Shown here in pieces: positions 48,438 to 56,894 of a DNA stretch of 64,000 bases; the stretch's first letter is position 1; each line of letters starts with the position of its first letter. The translations under genes and the position numbers were made by a program. Below the pieces are notes generated by a model. The model worked only from the letters and a program-made list of their open reading frames with translations, searched no databases and was not told the origin of the DNA. The stretch is from NCBI GenBank assembly GCA_910574805.1, contig CAJTCV010000009.1, forward strand, positions 124,001 to 188,000, in the 5' to 3' direction. The DNA comes from Lachnospiraceae bacterium (GTDB lineage: Bacteria; Bacillota; Clostridia; Lachnospirales; Lachnospiraceae).

Positions 48438-49064
48438 TTAATCTGCATCAATATCATCAAAAACTGCAGGAATGTTCTCTTTAAAGTATTCCAATATCAT
48501 TCGGCTGATCTGGCGCATCTGTGGATGAGCCTTTTTAGATGTCCGAAGCCTGAAAAAGTGTCTCCATTCTCTCAGGTTCATCGTTATGACAATTTCCGTC
48601 TTCAAACTGTTGGGCAGGATACTCCGTGCTTCCTGCGGAGCAGCACCCATTTCTATAAGTTCATTATAAGATGCCTCCGTTTTTTTCATTAAATTTTTCC
48701 AAAGCTGGTATTCTTTACTGTCTTCTTCCCAGAAAACCGGCTTTATAAAAGTTAATTCTTTCCCAAATTTTTCTTTGCTGTAATTGCAATATCTGGTACT
48801 TTCCTGACTGTAACTGGCAATTCTGTGTCGTACAATCTCATGACTTACTCCCCTGTCACATACCACTCTAACACTGATCTTTTCATGTTCAATCACTGAT
48901 TCATGGCCGTTTTTTAATATTGATCTGACAAAGATTTCCGCGGACCCATCTGTAATATTCTCTTCGCTCTTATAACATATACGTCCTGCGGCTTCGATCT
49001 TTCTTAACATCCTCCTGCCGTCAAGGTCATCCAGAACCTCGAATCCCGGTTCTATTATATTCAT
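48438..49064 (-). CDS. thyX: Flavin-dependent thymidylate synthase
   Basis: A 208-residue ThyX, which methylates dUMP to dTMP with FAD, NADPH and methylene-tetrahydrofolate. The diagnostic RHRxxSxxxxSxR motif is complete in RHRIASYSQESTRY, and NLREWRHFFRLR is a further family block. The ATG at 49064 with AGGAGG 8 bases upstream is preferred over a GTG inside that site. It is the last gene of the AT-rich five-gene cassette, 12 bases after an unrecognised alpha/beta gene, and shares its base composition. That location, not a folate or housekeeping context, suggests an accessory role in nucleotide supply or modification for the cassette. Confidence 0.95.
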   Translation of the reverse strand: MNIIEPGFEVLDDLDGRRMLRKIEAAGRICYKSEENITDGSAEIFVRSILKNGHESVIEHEKISVRVVCDRGVSHEIVRHRIASYSQESTRYCNYSKEKFGKELTFIKPVFWEEDSKEYQLWKNLMKKTEASYNELIEMGAAPQEARSILPNSLKTEIVITMNLREWRHFFRLRTSKKAHPQMRQISRMILEYFKENIPAVFDDIDAD

Positions 49065-49076
49065 ATTCTGCACCTC

Positions 49077-50030
49077 CTAAATATTGATCTGGTAACACCA
49101 GGATTCCCCGGTTTCTGCCGATGAATCTGATCTGTATTTCTCCGGAAAAGGAAATGAAATCTTTACTTTTCTCAGATTCCGAAGGGCATACAAAGCTGCA
49201 CCTAATGCCATCGGTTTTGTCCCGAGAACACAAATGTTCATTAACTCTTCATCGTATCGTTTTGCCACATTTTTTAAGCAGTTATATGCCGCATAGGGAC
49301 TGTTGGCTCTTGATGAGATAACCTTGTCCCTTCCAACAGTAGTGATCAGTTCATAATTATTCACCAGACTGATGTCTTTCAGCTTTGGTAAATAAGATGG
49401 AAATCCATTCACTACTACGATCTCATAAGGCAGCACTTCATCATATACATATTTTGATATATTCCTGTCAAATCCCAAAAAACAGATCAGAATCTCTTTC
49501 TTTCCACTCCCCGAATTATTATATTCCTCAATCACTTTATAGGAACATTTGCCTGCATTTTTCGTATATGTTGTAAAAAGACCGTTTTGATAGCAATAGT
49601 ATTTCGGCTCTGTATAGAATACATTTATAGAATCAATACCCATAATCCTGTTTAATACATACAGGATTCTGAATACGTCGGGTATTGCAAAACCTGTAAT
49701 ATCAAAGCCCACCTGATCATTTTTACCGATTCCGGTTCTTGATAATTCCACGCCATCCTGACCTTCATTTGACATGTTGCATTTTATAATCTGAAGAGAG
49801 TCCGCACATGTTTGCAATTCGCTTTGCAGTTGATCACTGATCGTAACCCCATCATATTTCTCATACCATATCAAAATCAGCTTTTTTATCTTTATGTTTT
49901 CCCTGTGAAGCAGATTCAAGACCTTAAGGCAACGCTCTTCTCTGGAAAATGAAAACAGAAAGCAGTCCATATCCTGCAGAAAAAAATCGCCTTGATCTAT
50001 CTGAATCATCCTGACACTGTTCTCTCTCAT
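49077..50030 (-). CDS. Unrecognised alpha/beta protein of the AT-rich cassette
   Basis: A 317-residue protein that I do not recognise. It looks like alternating hydrophobic strands and helices: FRILYVLNRIMGIDSINVFY, then EILICFLGFDRNISKYVYDE, then YEIVVVNGFPSYLPKL, and near the C-terminus NICVLGTKPMALGAALYAL. The last block resembles, by eye, the GTKxMAL motif of CARF/Can2-like nucleotide sensor proteins, but I cannot confirm it. No signal or membrane segment is evident. Its ATG overlaps the ATPase stop (TAATG), so it is translationally coupled to that gene. A nucleotide-sensing or nucleotide-modifying role is possible. Base composition is AT-rich like the rest of the cassette. Confidence 0.85.
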   Translation of the reverse strand: MRENSVRMIQIDQGDFFLQDMDCFLFSFSREERCLKVLNLLHRENIKIKKLILIWYEKYDGVTISDQLQSELQTCADSLQIIKCNMSNEGQDGVELSRTGIGKNDQVGFDITGFAIPDVFRILYVLNRIMGIDSINVFYTEPKYYCYQNGLFTTYTKNAGKCSYKVIEEYNNSGSGKKEILICFLGFDRNISKYVYDEVLPYEIVVVNGFPSYLPKLKDISLVNNYELITTVGRDKVISSRANSPYAAYNCLKNVAKRYDEELMNICVLGTKPMALGAALYALRNLRKVKISFPFPEKYRSDSSAETGESWCYQINI

Positions 50031-51979
50031 TACTGCACAAATCCTTCCTCAAATAAGTTCATCTGCCTGAATCCATCATCTGTTTCCTCTTCATCATTTC
50101 CTTGATTCTTATCACCGAGCAATGACTCGAACATGGATTTTTTCAAAACATAATTAAAGCCTCCTCTTGTCCGGTAAGACATATTGAATATGGGCATGAA
50201 AATTTTATTCAGATTGTACAGATTTCCCTTTTTCATGCCTATGGATATTCTCTGTCTTCTTGATTTTTTTTGAATAACCCCCCATTTTATCATACAGTCC
50301 TTTATAGCCTTGATCCTTTTGTCCGCATCGATTTCCGCCTCATTTTCAAACGCAAACTGAGTAGTTTCCGGATATTTCGACTGTATATCTTTATGCATTA
50401 TTTCAAATTCATACCCTATATTCATTGCAAAATTATACATCTCACTTCCAAATTCATCTGTTACCTGTATCTGATTCAGCTGTTCATTTGCCGTGTCTTC
50501 CGCTCCCTTTGTCTGGATCCGGACAGATATTGTCTTTCCTTCCAGCAAATCTTCAAGATCCATATTATCCAGGTGATAAAATGTATTGCGGCAAAGACTG
50601 ATAAAATCATTCACTACCCCGGTTGACAGGTATGCAAATGTATTAAAGCTGTAGTAAGATTTGGAAACCTTATACAGTCCGCACAACACACACAGCAGCT
50701 GCAGCCTGTATTTTCCTGAGTAATCCAGCTTATATTTATGTGCTTCTTTTAATACTGTATCTTCGGAATACTTATCCGCTGTTCCTGAAAGATATGCATT
50801 CTGCGCCTTCTGGATCATTTCCGGCTGTTTCCCTCTCAGATACCACACAATATTCATCATCTGCATCAAGGGATGTCCTTCACACCAGAGATAATCTATT
50901 ACATTTTCCGGAATATGCAGCTTATCAAAAATATCTCTTTCCTTATTTTGAACGATCCTGGACGCTTCATCATCAAAGTTCTCTCTGGTTCCCAGTATTC
51001 TGGTTATATCTGTCAGGCTGTTTTCTTTAAAAAATTCGATCTTATTCAGCCTTCTGAAAGTTACTTCTTTGATAAATTCTTTGTAACTTTTCATATTTAC
51101 ACAGTTCAGAGGGCATAGGATAAAATCTCTTCCATCCCGTATTTCTTCCGAAAATTCCGTGTTATAGGTTGAGATCCCCTGCGGCCGTGTACCAATTCTA
51201 TAAGAACAGGCGGAAAGACTATCAACCCTCCGGATCCATGTATTTGTTATCTCCTGAAAATATTTTACGTTTTCATACTCATCAATCAGGATCAGAAGCT
51301 CTACATTTTTAAATCTGGAGATACAGCTTTTTATACAGTTACATAGTTTCCGCACCATATCAGAACCATGTATCATGTTCTTCAATCGTTCTTCCGACCC
51401 GGAATAGTACTTATAGTTTCTGATCCATTCATCTATTTCATAAGTCCATTCTGATATGGTTTCTTTCATATTCTTTATGTCTCTGTCCTCCAACGCAAGT
51501 GCAGAACAGATCCTGTCTGCCAGAAGATCCATTTCTTTCGGATCAACATACAAATTCTTCTGGATATCCTCCAGAACATTTAATATTTCCAAAGACAGAA
51601 ATAAATCATAATAATAACAGAACAATTCCTTTTTGACCTCATCGGAGCATGACAGGTCGTGAATCAGTTTGTCAAAATGTGCATTATACCGATAATAAAA
51701 ACCAATTCCGCCTTTTTTGCAGATATAACCAACCACATCCTCTTCTTTTTTATCCAGTGCGACCTCTTTCTGGCAAAAATAGGATAAATATTTCAGGATC
51801 ATCGTCTTACCTGACCCCCTGGCCCCTTCAATAATCAAAGGAGTATGACTGGAAAATAACTGTCCCTCATCCAGTCTGTAACATCCGAAAGGGCTGCACC
51901 AGAAGCGAAAGACTTCCTCATAACTCATATCACGTGCCGTGCACTCAATAAAAGGATTCTTATATGAACTGATCGTCAT
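50030..51979 (-). CDS. P-loop ATPase (ORC/CDC6-like) of the AT-rich cassette
   Basis: A 649-residue ATPase. Walker A is GARGSGKT at residues 52-59, preceded by PLIIEG. Walker B is ILIDEYE at about 230-236 and a sensor-like SYRIGTRPQG follows. The large C-terminal half (residues 350-649) is rich in helices and includes YRTRGGFNYVLKKSMFE. The overall plan resembles the ORC/CDC6-like AAA+ proteins found in prokaryotic conflict systems. Its ATG overlaps the phosphoribosyltransferase gene by 20 bases; a TTG at 51982 is possible. It probably works with the neighbouring gene products as a sensor or switch. The target is not known. Confidence 0.85.
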   Translation of the reverse strand: MTISSYKNPFIECTARDMSYEEVFRFWCSPFGCYRLDEGQLFSSHTPLIIEGARGSGKTMILKYLSYFCQKEVALDKKEEDVVGYICKKGGIGFYYRYNAHFDKLIHDLSCSDEVKKELFCYYYDLFLSLEILNVLEDIQKNLYVDPKEMDLLADRICSALALEDRDIKNMKETISEWTYEIDEWIRNYKYYSGSEERLKNMIHGSDMVRKLCNCIKSCISRFKNVELLILIDEYENVKYFQEITNTWIRRVDSLSACSYRIGTRPQGISTYNTEFSEEIRDGRDFILCPLNCVNMKSYKEFIKEVTFRRLNKIEFFKENSLTDITRILGTRENFDDEASRIVQNKERDIFDKLHIPENVIDYLWCEGHPLMQMMNIVWYLRGKQPEMIQKAQNAYLSGTADKYSEDTVLKEAHKYKLDYSGKYRLQLLCVLCGLYKVSKSYYSFNTFAYLSTGVVNDFISLCRNTFYHLDNMDLEDLLEGKTISVRIQTKGAEDTANEQLNQIQVTDEFGSEMYNFAMNIGYEFEIMHKDIQSKYPETTQFAFENEAEIDADKRIKAIKDCMIKWGVIQKKSRRQRISIGMKKGNLYNLNKIFMPIFNMSYRTRGGFNYVLKKSMFESLLGDKNQGNDEEETDDGFRQMNLFEEGFVQ

Positions 51980-52898
51980 CAAACTCTACCTTGCCCTTCC
52001 CATAGATTTTACTATGTCTCAAAAAAATACTCTTCCAGTTTTCTTCACACCAGAAAATCGGAATTGTATTATCCGGCGTATTATAATAAAAACCCACCAT
52101 CTGCTGATCATTATGATATCCCAGTGGATATTCTTTCATATATGGATCAGAAAATACCGACATTATTTTATCGCCATAATACCGACACATCTTCAGAGCC
52201 TTTTCCCTGATCCCTTTCTCCCTTTTCCCCTGAAAAACAAAAGAATCATCCGAAAAGCATGCTGTTCTCGAATCCAGAAGAATGCTGTAAATCAGTTTCA
52301 GATTTTTGCAATCCTTTATATTTTCTATTGCCGTTGGGGATGCCATAAATACAAGGAAATAGACCTTGTCCGCCTGAACCGAACAATTTTTCATATATCG
52401 CAACGCCTGTGAACCGGATATCGTAACATCATCTATCAATACCAGACATCTGTATTTATCCTGTTTTATCTCAAACAGATCTTTTCCCAGTTTATTCTCT
52501 GTTCTGAAATCATATAATATCCTGGCACCGCTCTCGCTTGGATTCCCCAAAGGGACAAAACAGGTATCTTCCAGTATCTTTTCTATCTTTTTATTTCTGT
52601 CCAGCCCCTCTTCAAACTCCCCCGTCCTCAATTCTTCACGCAAAAACAGTTGAAAAAGTTCCCTGCAAAGTTTTTTTACATCATTCATTGTATAAAAAGT
52701 AAAGTTCAGAAGCAGCCATAAAGCAAGCTTATGTTCCCTGTCAACATCCCCCAGACACTCGCCCGTAAAATTCGACAGCCAGTTTAATATTTTCCGTTCT
52801 TTTATCTGTTCTTCCCATGCTACAATGGAAGTTTTCTCAATCAGATCTATAAATTCTTCTTTATTTAACTTGTCAACATCTTTCCATTCGTCATTCAT
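51960..52898 (-). CDS. Phosphoribosyltransferase-like protein (PRTase-CE-like)
   Basis: A 312-residue protein. The motif CLVLIDDVTISGSQ at about residues 151-164 fits the PRPP-binding loop of type I phosphoribosyltransferases (hhhhDDhxTxGxT), and strand-helix pattern around it is consistent. The N-terminal half is helical. Phosphoribosyltransferase-like domains of this kind occur in bacterial conflict systems beside AAA+ ATPases. ATG at 52898 with GGGGTGG 7 bases upstream is preferred over a GTG at 52907. It lies 13 bases after the methyltransferase and overlaps the ATPase gene. The reaction could be ribosylation or ribosyl transfer to a base or protein, or the fold may be non-catalytic. Confidence 0.75.
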   Translation of the reverse strand: MNDEWKDVDKLNKEEFIDLIEKTSIVAWEEQIKERKILNWLSNFTGECLGDVDREHKLALWLLLNFTFYTMNDVKKLCRELFQLFLREELRTGEFEEGLDRNKKIEKILEDTCFVPLGNPSESGARILYDFRTENKLGKDLFEIKQDKYRCLVLIDDVTISGSQALRYMKNCSVQADKVYFLVFMASPTAIENIKDCKNLKLIYSILLDSRTACFSDDSFVFQGKREKGIREKALKMCRYYGDKIMSVFSDPYMKEYPLGYHNDQQMVGFYYNTPDNTIPIFWCEENWKSIFLRHSKIYGKGKVEFDDDQFI

Positions 52899-52911
52899 TA
52901 TATCCACCCCA

Positions 52912-53787
52912 TTATACCGGAAATCTTCCCCTGGATCCTGCTATGTATTCCGGTTCTACCTCAATAGAAATCCACTTTCTTTTAAGCTGCTCTGCAATCC
53001 ATCCCGTCGTATTGCTGCCGGCAAAAGGATCTAATACCATATCCCCTTCGTCCGTCAGCATTTTAATAAAAAACGTCGGTATTTCTTTGGGCATCCTTGC
53101 CGGATGTATCCCATACTTCTGTTCTTTGCAGAACTGAATATATCTGTCTCTTGATGTTGTATTCGGCGCTATAATCACATTAGAAGGTATCGCCCCTCCA
53201 TTATTCTTCGCAAAAGATGTCTGCCCCACATTATATTCTGACGGCCTTTTTCCCGCATTGTATTTACCGCTTCTCAGCAATTTGTTCATCTGCATGCTGT
53301 ATTCTTCCAGCACTTTTCTGTTATCCGCTTTAGGTGTCGGTACATTTGACAGCCACCATATTCTTGTAAAAGAATCCTTTACCCGGATTCTTTTTTTATT
53401 GACCCATTCGATCGGTGACGGCAGTTTCGCCGGATTATAATAAATAAATTCCTGACACAGATAAAAATTGCCTTTGCGCTTAAATTCCAAAAGAGCTTCC
53501 ATAGGCAGTGTAGAATGTGTCGGTTCTCCTTTATTCCACGCATTGCCAATCTCCACTACAACTGAACCTCGTTCAGACAGCATGCCTTTCAGCTCTGCCG
53601 CAATGTCTGAGATCCACTCCAGATATTCATCTCCTGTCATATTTCCATAGCTTTTCGCACGATTCAGCGGAAATGGCGGAGAAGTAAAGATCAGATCAAA
53701 CCTGCATCCTGATAATTCAGGCAGCACATCCTCACATCTTCCACATATCATTTTCCCATATTCTGTCTGATATTTAATATCCAGCAT
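52912..53787 (-). CDS. DNA N4-cytosine or N6-adenine methyltransferase
   Basis: A 291-residue site-specific DNA methyltransferase. The catalytic motif is TSPPFP at residues 35-40 (an SPP[YF]-type motif IV), and the SAM-binding motif DPFAGSNTTG comes at about residue 253, near the C-terminus, giving the beta-class order. It is the first gene of the cassette: AAGGAG lies 5 bases before the ATG and TATAAT occurs about 40 bases upstream. There is no restriction endonuclease gene nearby, so it may mark self DNA for the ATPase/PRTase module, or modify DNA for another purpose. Confidence 0.93.
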   Translation of the reverse strand: MLDIKYQTEYGKMICGRCEDVLPELSGCRFDLIFTSPPFPLNRAKSYGNMTGDEYLEWISDIAAELKGMLSERGSVVVEIGNAWNKGEPTHSTLPMEALLEFKRKGNFYLCQEFIYYNPAKLPSPIEWVNKKRIRVKDSFTRIWWLSNVPTPKADNRKVLEEYSMQMNKLLRSGKYNAGKRPSEYNVGQTSFAKNNGGAIPSNVIIAPNTTSRDRYIQFCKEQKYGIHPARMPKEIPTFFIKMLTDEGDMVLDPFAGSNTTGWIAEQLKRKWISIEVEPEYIAGSRGRFPV

Positions 53788-54078
53788 TTCTTCTCCTTAT
53801 GTACAATTCCAGAATCCACAATAATTATATCAAAAACCCCCTCTGTTTTCTATACCAAATGTTCTCCGAACGGGAAACGTGAAATAAAAGATTCAGAAAT
53901 GTTTTATTAGTAATATCGGTTCAATTTTGAGATATTTTCAAATGGGATTATTTTACAAGAATATCTTAAAAAGCATACAGAAATAAAAGAACATTTTTCT
54001 CTGCCAACAGAAAGGGGCAGGATCGTATGAGAGGCCATCTTTTTATTCATGGCCTCTCATCCCGTTTATCACTTTCGC
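53788..54078. promoter_or_regulatory. Intergenic region between cassette and metK
   Basis: This 291-base AT-rich gap has the candidate cassette promoter (minus-strand TATAAT at 53824-53829, weak -35). Near its right end, ATGAGAGGCCAT (54027-54038) pairs perfectly with ATGGCCTCTCAT (54049-54060); lacking a good T-tract, it may be a terminator for metK or a cassette boundary. I see no tRNA, transposase or obvious attachment site in it. Confidence 0.5.
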
Positions 54079-55266
54079 TTAGAGATACGCCTTCAGCGCC
54101 TCCGCCTTATCTGTCTTCTCCCAGGGAAGATCCAGATCCGTACGGCCAAAGTGTCCGTAGGCTGCCGTCTGTTTGTAGATCGGCCGGCGCAGGTCCAGCA
54201 TCTTGATGATTCCTGCAGGACGCAGGTCAAAGTTCTCCCGGATGAGCTCCACCAGCTTCTGGTCGGAGAGCTTTCCGGTACCAAAGGTATCCACCATGAT
54301 GGAAGTCGGTCTCGCCACACCGATGGCGTAGGAGAGCTGGATCTCGCATTTGTCCGCAAGCCCCGCCGCCACAATGTTCTTCGCCACATAGCGGGCAGCA
54401 TATGCTGCAGAACGGTCTACCTTGGTGCAGTCCTTGCCGGAGAACGCACCGCCGCCGTGACGCGCATAACCGCCGTAGGTGTCTACGATGATCTTGCGGC
54501 CGGTCAGTCCGCTGTCCCCGTGAGGTCCGCCGATGACAAAGCGCCCGGTAGGATTGATGAAGAATTTGGTATCTGCGTCCACCATATCCGCCGGCAGAAC
54601 CTCGTCAAAGACATATTTTTTAATATCTGCATGAATCTGCTCCTGTGTCACGTCAGCACTGTGCTGCGTGGACAGGACAACAGCATCCAGCCGAACAGGT
54701 CTGCCCTCCTCGTTGTATTCCACCGTCACCTGTGTCTTGCCGTCCGGCCGCAGATAGGAGAGCGTGCCGTCCTTTCTGACCTGTGTAAGGCGCAGGGCCA
54801 GCTTGTGCGCCAGTGCGATGGGATACGGCATGAGCTCCGGCGTCTCATTGGTGGCATAGCCGAACATCATACCCTGATCACCGGCTCCGATGGCTTCGAT
54901 CTCACTGTCGTCCATCTGGTTCTCTTTGGCCTCCAGCGCCTTGTTGACACCCATGGCAATATCCGTGGACTGTTCGTCGATCGCTGTGATCACTGCACAG
55001 GTGTTGGCGTCGAAACCATATTTTCCCCTGGTATAACCGATCTCCCGCACTGTATCCCGCACGATCTTCTGAATATCCACATAAGCGTTGGTCGTGATCT
55101 CTCCCATGACCAGCACAAGTCCTGTGGTCGTACTGGTCTCACACGCCACGCGGCTCATGGGATCCTGCGCCATCAGCGCATCCAGGATCGCATCCGAGAT
55201 CTGATCGCACATTTTGTCCGGATGACCTTCTGTTACAGATTCTGAGGTAAATAATAATTTTTCCAT
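54079..55266 (-). CDS. metK: S-adenosylmethionine synthetase
   Basis: A 395-residue MetK that makes S-adenosylmethionine from ATP and methionine. Family signatures are plain: [20 protein letters not shown] at the N-terminus, [12 protein letters not shown] in the middle, and [19 protein letters not shown] near the C-terminus. It is monocistronic, behind an S-box riboswitch, so it should be switched off when SAM is abundant. It lies 290 bases upstream of a cassette containing a SAM-dependent DNA methyltransferase, but with a separate leader and different composition. Confidence 0.97.
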   Translation of the reverse strand: MEKLLFTSESVTEGHPDKMCDQISDAILDALMAQDPMSRVACETSTTTGLVLVMGEITTNAYVDIQKIVRDTVREIGYTRGKYGFDANTCAVITAIDEQSTDIAMGVNKALEAKENQMDDSEIEAIGAGDQGMMFGYATNETPELMPYPIALAHKLALRLTQVRKDGTLSYLRPDGKTQVTVEYNEEGRPVRLDAVVLSTQHSADVTQEQIHADIKKYVFDEVLPADMVDADTKFFINPTGRFVIGGPHGDSGLTGRKIIVDTYGGYARHGGGAFSGKDCTKVDRSAAYAARYVAKNIVAAGLADKCEIQLSYAIGVARPTSIMVDTFGTGKLSDQKLVELIRENFDLRPAGIIKMLDLRRPIYKQTAAYGHFGRTDLDLPWEKTDKAEALKAYL

Positions 55267-55396
55267 ATGTACTCCTTTCCTTCCGCCGGTCTGTATGCTC
55301 CAGGCGGACAGATGCTCCGCTCACAGCGGACTGCTCCGGCGACACATGCTCTGTCCCGGCCGGGTTGTCTCACAGGGCACAGTTCCCTGTGTATAT

Positions 55397-55421
55397 GAAG
55401 AAAGGCCCGCATAAGCGGACC
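55397..55421 (-). terminator. Riboswitch terminator upstream of metK
   Basis: On the minus strand GGTCCGC pairs with GCGGGCC (one G-U pair) around TTAT and is followed by TTTCTTC. It lies directly downstream of the S-box aptamer, as the intrinsic terminator that SAM binding would expose. Confidence 0.8.
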
Positions 55422-55443
55422 TGATAAACCAATTCACCAAATC

Positions 55444-55542
55444 CTCTTATTGTTCGATCACTCGCTCAGGTTAGCACCTTCCTGCGTGCAGGGGTTGCCG
55501 GGTTTCACAGATCCTATGTATCTCCACCGCTCTGAATAAGAG
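55444..55542 (-). ncRNA. SAM-I (S-box) riboswitch
   Basis: The minus strand has CTCTTATTCAGAGCGGTGGA at its 5' end, the conserved core GAAACCCGGCAACC, AGGTGCTAACCTG, and the closing strand ATAAGAG pairing with the first bases. These are the conserved P1, internal-loop, P2-P3 and J3/4 elements of the S-box aptamer. It lies in the leader of metK, about 180 bases upstream of the ATG, followed by a terminator. SAM binding should stop transcription. Confidence 0.93.
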
Positions 55543-55764
55543 AAACTACTATATGGGCTTTTCTATGTATATTAAGATACTCCTGACAGGCGGAAAAGTC
55601 AAGTGTATTTTATTATATCCGTTTCCCATGGCATCTCCACCGGTTTTTCTGTTTTTAAACAGTTTTATGGAGCATCTGCAGAAATACAAGGATTTCGCGG
55701 CTCGGATTCCAATGATTTTATGGTCTTTTACAAAAAGTTTATAAATACTCCGGGCTACTTGTGG

Positions 55765-55770
55765 TATAAT
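55765..55770 (+). promoter_or_regulatory. Promoter -10 of second two-component operon
   Basis: TGGTATAAT is an extended -10 (TGn before TATAAT) 33 bases before the TTG start of the kinase gene. No strong -35 is visible, as is common with extended -10 promoters. Confidence 0.6.
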
Positions 55771-55802
55771 TTCTTAATAGTTACAGGACGGAGGAAAGCA
55801 CA

Positions 55803-56894
55803 TTGAACCTGAAGACAAAGCTCATCATTACCTTTGGCGTCGTGATTGCAGTCCCCTTGTTTCTGATCACCATCGTGTTCGCCGGTTTTATGAGCCTGCA
55901 GCCGGTGGAGGTGGCAACTCCGCAGACCAAAGAATTTCTGGGGGAGATGCTGATGTCCGTGATCCTCATCATGGCCATGACCAGCAGCTTCCTGATCGCC
56001 TGGATCTACCGGAGTATCTTAAGCCCCATTGAAACGCTGAAGAAAGCGACGCGGAACATCCGGGACGGCAATCTGGATTTCGAGGTGGATATCGAGGATA
56101 ACGACGAGATCGGCGAGCTGTGCGCAGACTTTGAAGAGATGCGTATGCGCCTGAAGGAATCCACCGAAGAAAAAGTCGTTTTTGACAGTCAGAACAAGGA
56201 GCTGATCAGCAACATCTCCCATGATCTGAAAACGCCCATCACCGCCATCAAGGGCTATGTGGAGGGCCTTCTGGATGGAGTGGCCGATACTCCGGAGAAG
56301 CAGGAGAAATACCTCCGGACAATCTATAACAAGGCAAATGACATGGACCGGCTGATCAATGAACTGACGTTCTATTCCAAGATCGACACCAACCGCATTC
56401 CCTATACCTTCAGCAAGATCAATGTACGTGAATATTTTGACGACTGTGTGGAGGATATCGGACTGGAGCTGAGCCAGCAGCAGATCCATCTGACCTATGT
56501 CAATGATGTGGCAAGGGACGTGCTGGTCATTGCAGACGCCGAGCAGATGAAACGTGTCATTAATAATATCGTGGGCAACTCCATAAAATATATGGATAAG
56601 CCGGAACCGTTTATCCGGATACGGGTACTGGATGTGGGGGATTTTATTCAGGTGGAGATCGAAGACAATGGCAAAGGCATTGCCACCAGAGACCTTCCCT
56701 ATATCTTTGACCGCTTCTACCGCACCGACACTTCCAGAAATTCTTCCAAAGGCGGAAGCGGCATTGGATTATCCATCGTCCACAAGATCATGGAGGACCA
56801 CGGAGGCAAGGTGTGGGTGACCAGCAGGGAGGATGCAGGAACGACCATGTATTTTGTACTCAGAAAATATCAGGAGGTACCAGTAAGTGAGTAA
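55803..56894 (+). CDS. Sensor histidine kinase
   Basis: A 363-residue kinase with two transmembrane segments (about residues 8-30 and 50-69) and a very short external loop of some 18 residues, then HAMP, and phosphoacceptor His140 in NISHDLKTPITAIKGYVEGL. The catalytic domain has NNIVGNSIKYMD, EDNGKGI and GSGIGLSIVHKIM. The TTG start follows GGAGG. The short sensor loop suggests intramembrane sensing, as in kinases that respond to antimicrobial peptides or cell-wall damage. It overlaps the regulator gene by eight bases. Kinase-first order is unlike the first two-component pair in this window. Confidence 0.95.
   Translation: MNLKTKLIITFGVVIAVPLFLITIVFAGFMSLQPVEVATPQTKEFLGEMLMSVILIMAMTSSFLIAWIYRSILSPIETLKKATRNIRDGNLDFEVDIEDNDEIGELCADFEEMRMRLKESTEEKVVFDSQNKELISNISHDLKTPITAIKGYVEGLLDGVADTPEKQEKYLRTIYNKANDMDRLINELTFYSKIDTNRIPYTFSKINVREYFDDCVEDIGLELSQQQIHLTYVNDVARDVLVIADAEQMKRVINNIVGNSIKYMDKPEPFIRIRVLDVGDFIQVEIEDNGKGIATRDLPYIFDRFYRTDTSRNSSKGGSGIGLSIVHKIMEDHGGKVWVTSREDAGTTMYFVLRKYQEVPVSE

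Noticed and set aside
52912-53787. Classical restriction-modification system
   Set aside because: The methyltransferase is clear, but none of the four co-transcribed genes shows endonuclease motifs such as PD-ExK, HNH or PLD that I could recognise.
48334-54078. Integrative element with att sites or transposase around the AT-rich cassette
   Set aside because: I found no integrase, transposase or tRNA target, and no matching direct repeats at the two borders by eye. Horizontal origin rests on composition and gene content only.
54049-55245. 398-codon open frame on the plus strand
   Set aside because: Antisense shadow of metK, which is certain from its motifs and riboswitch.
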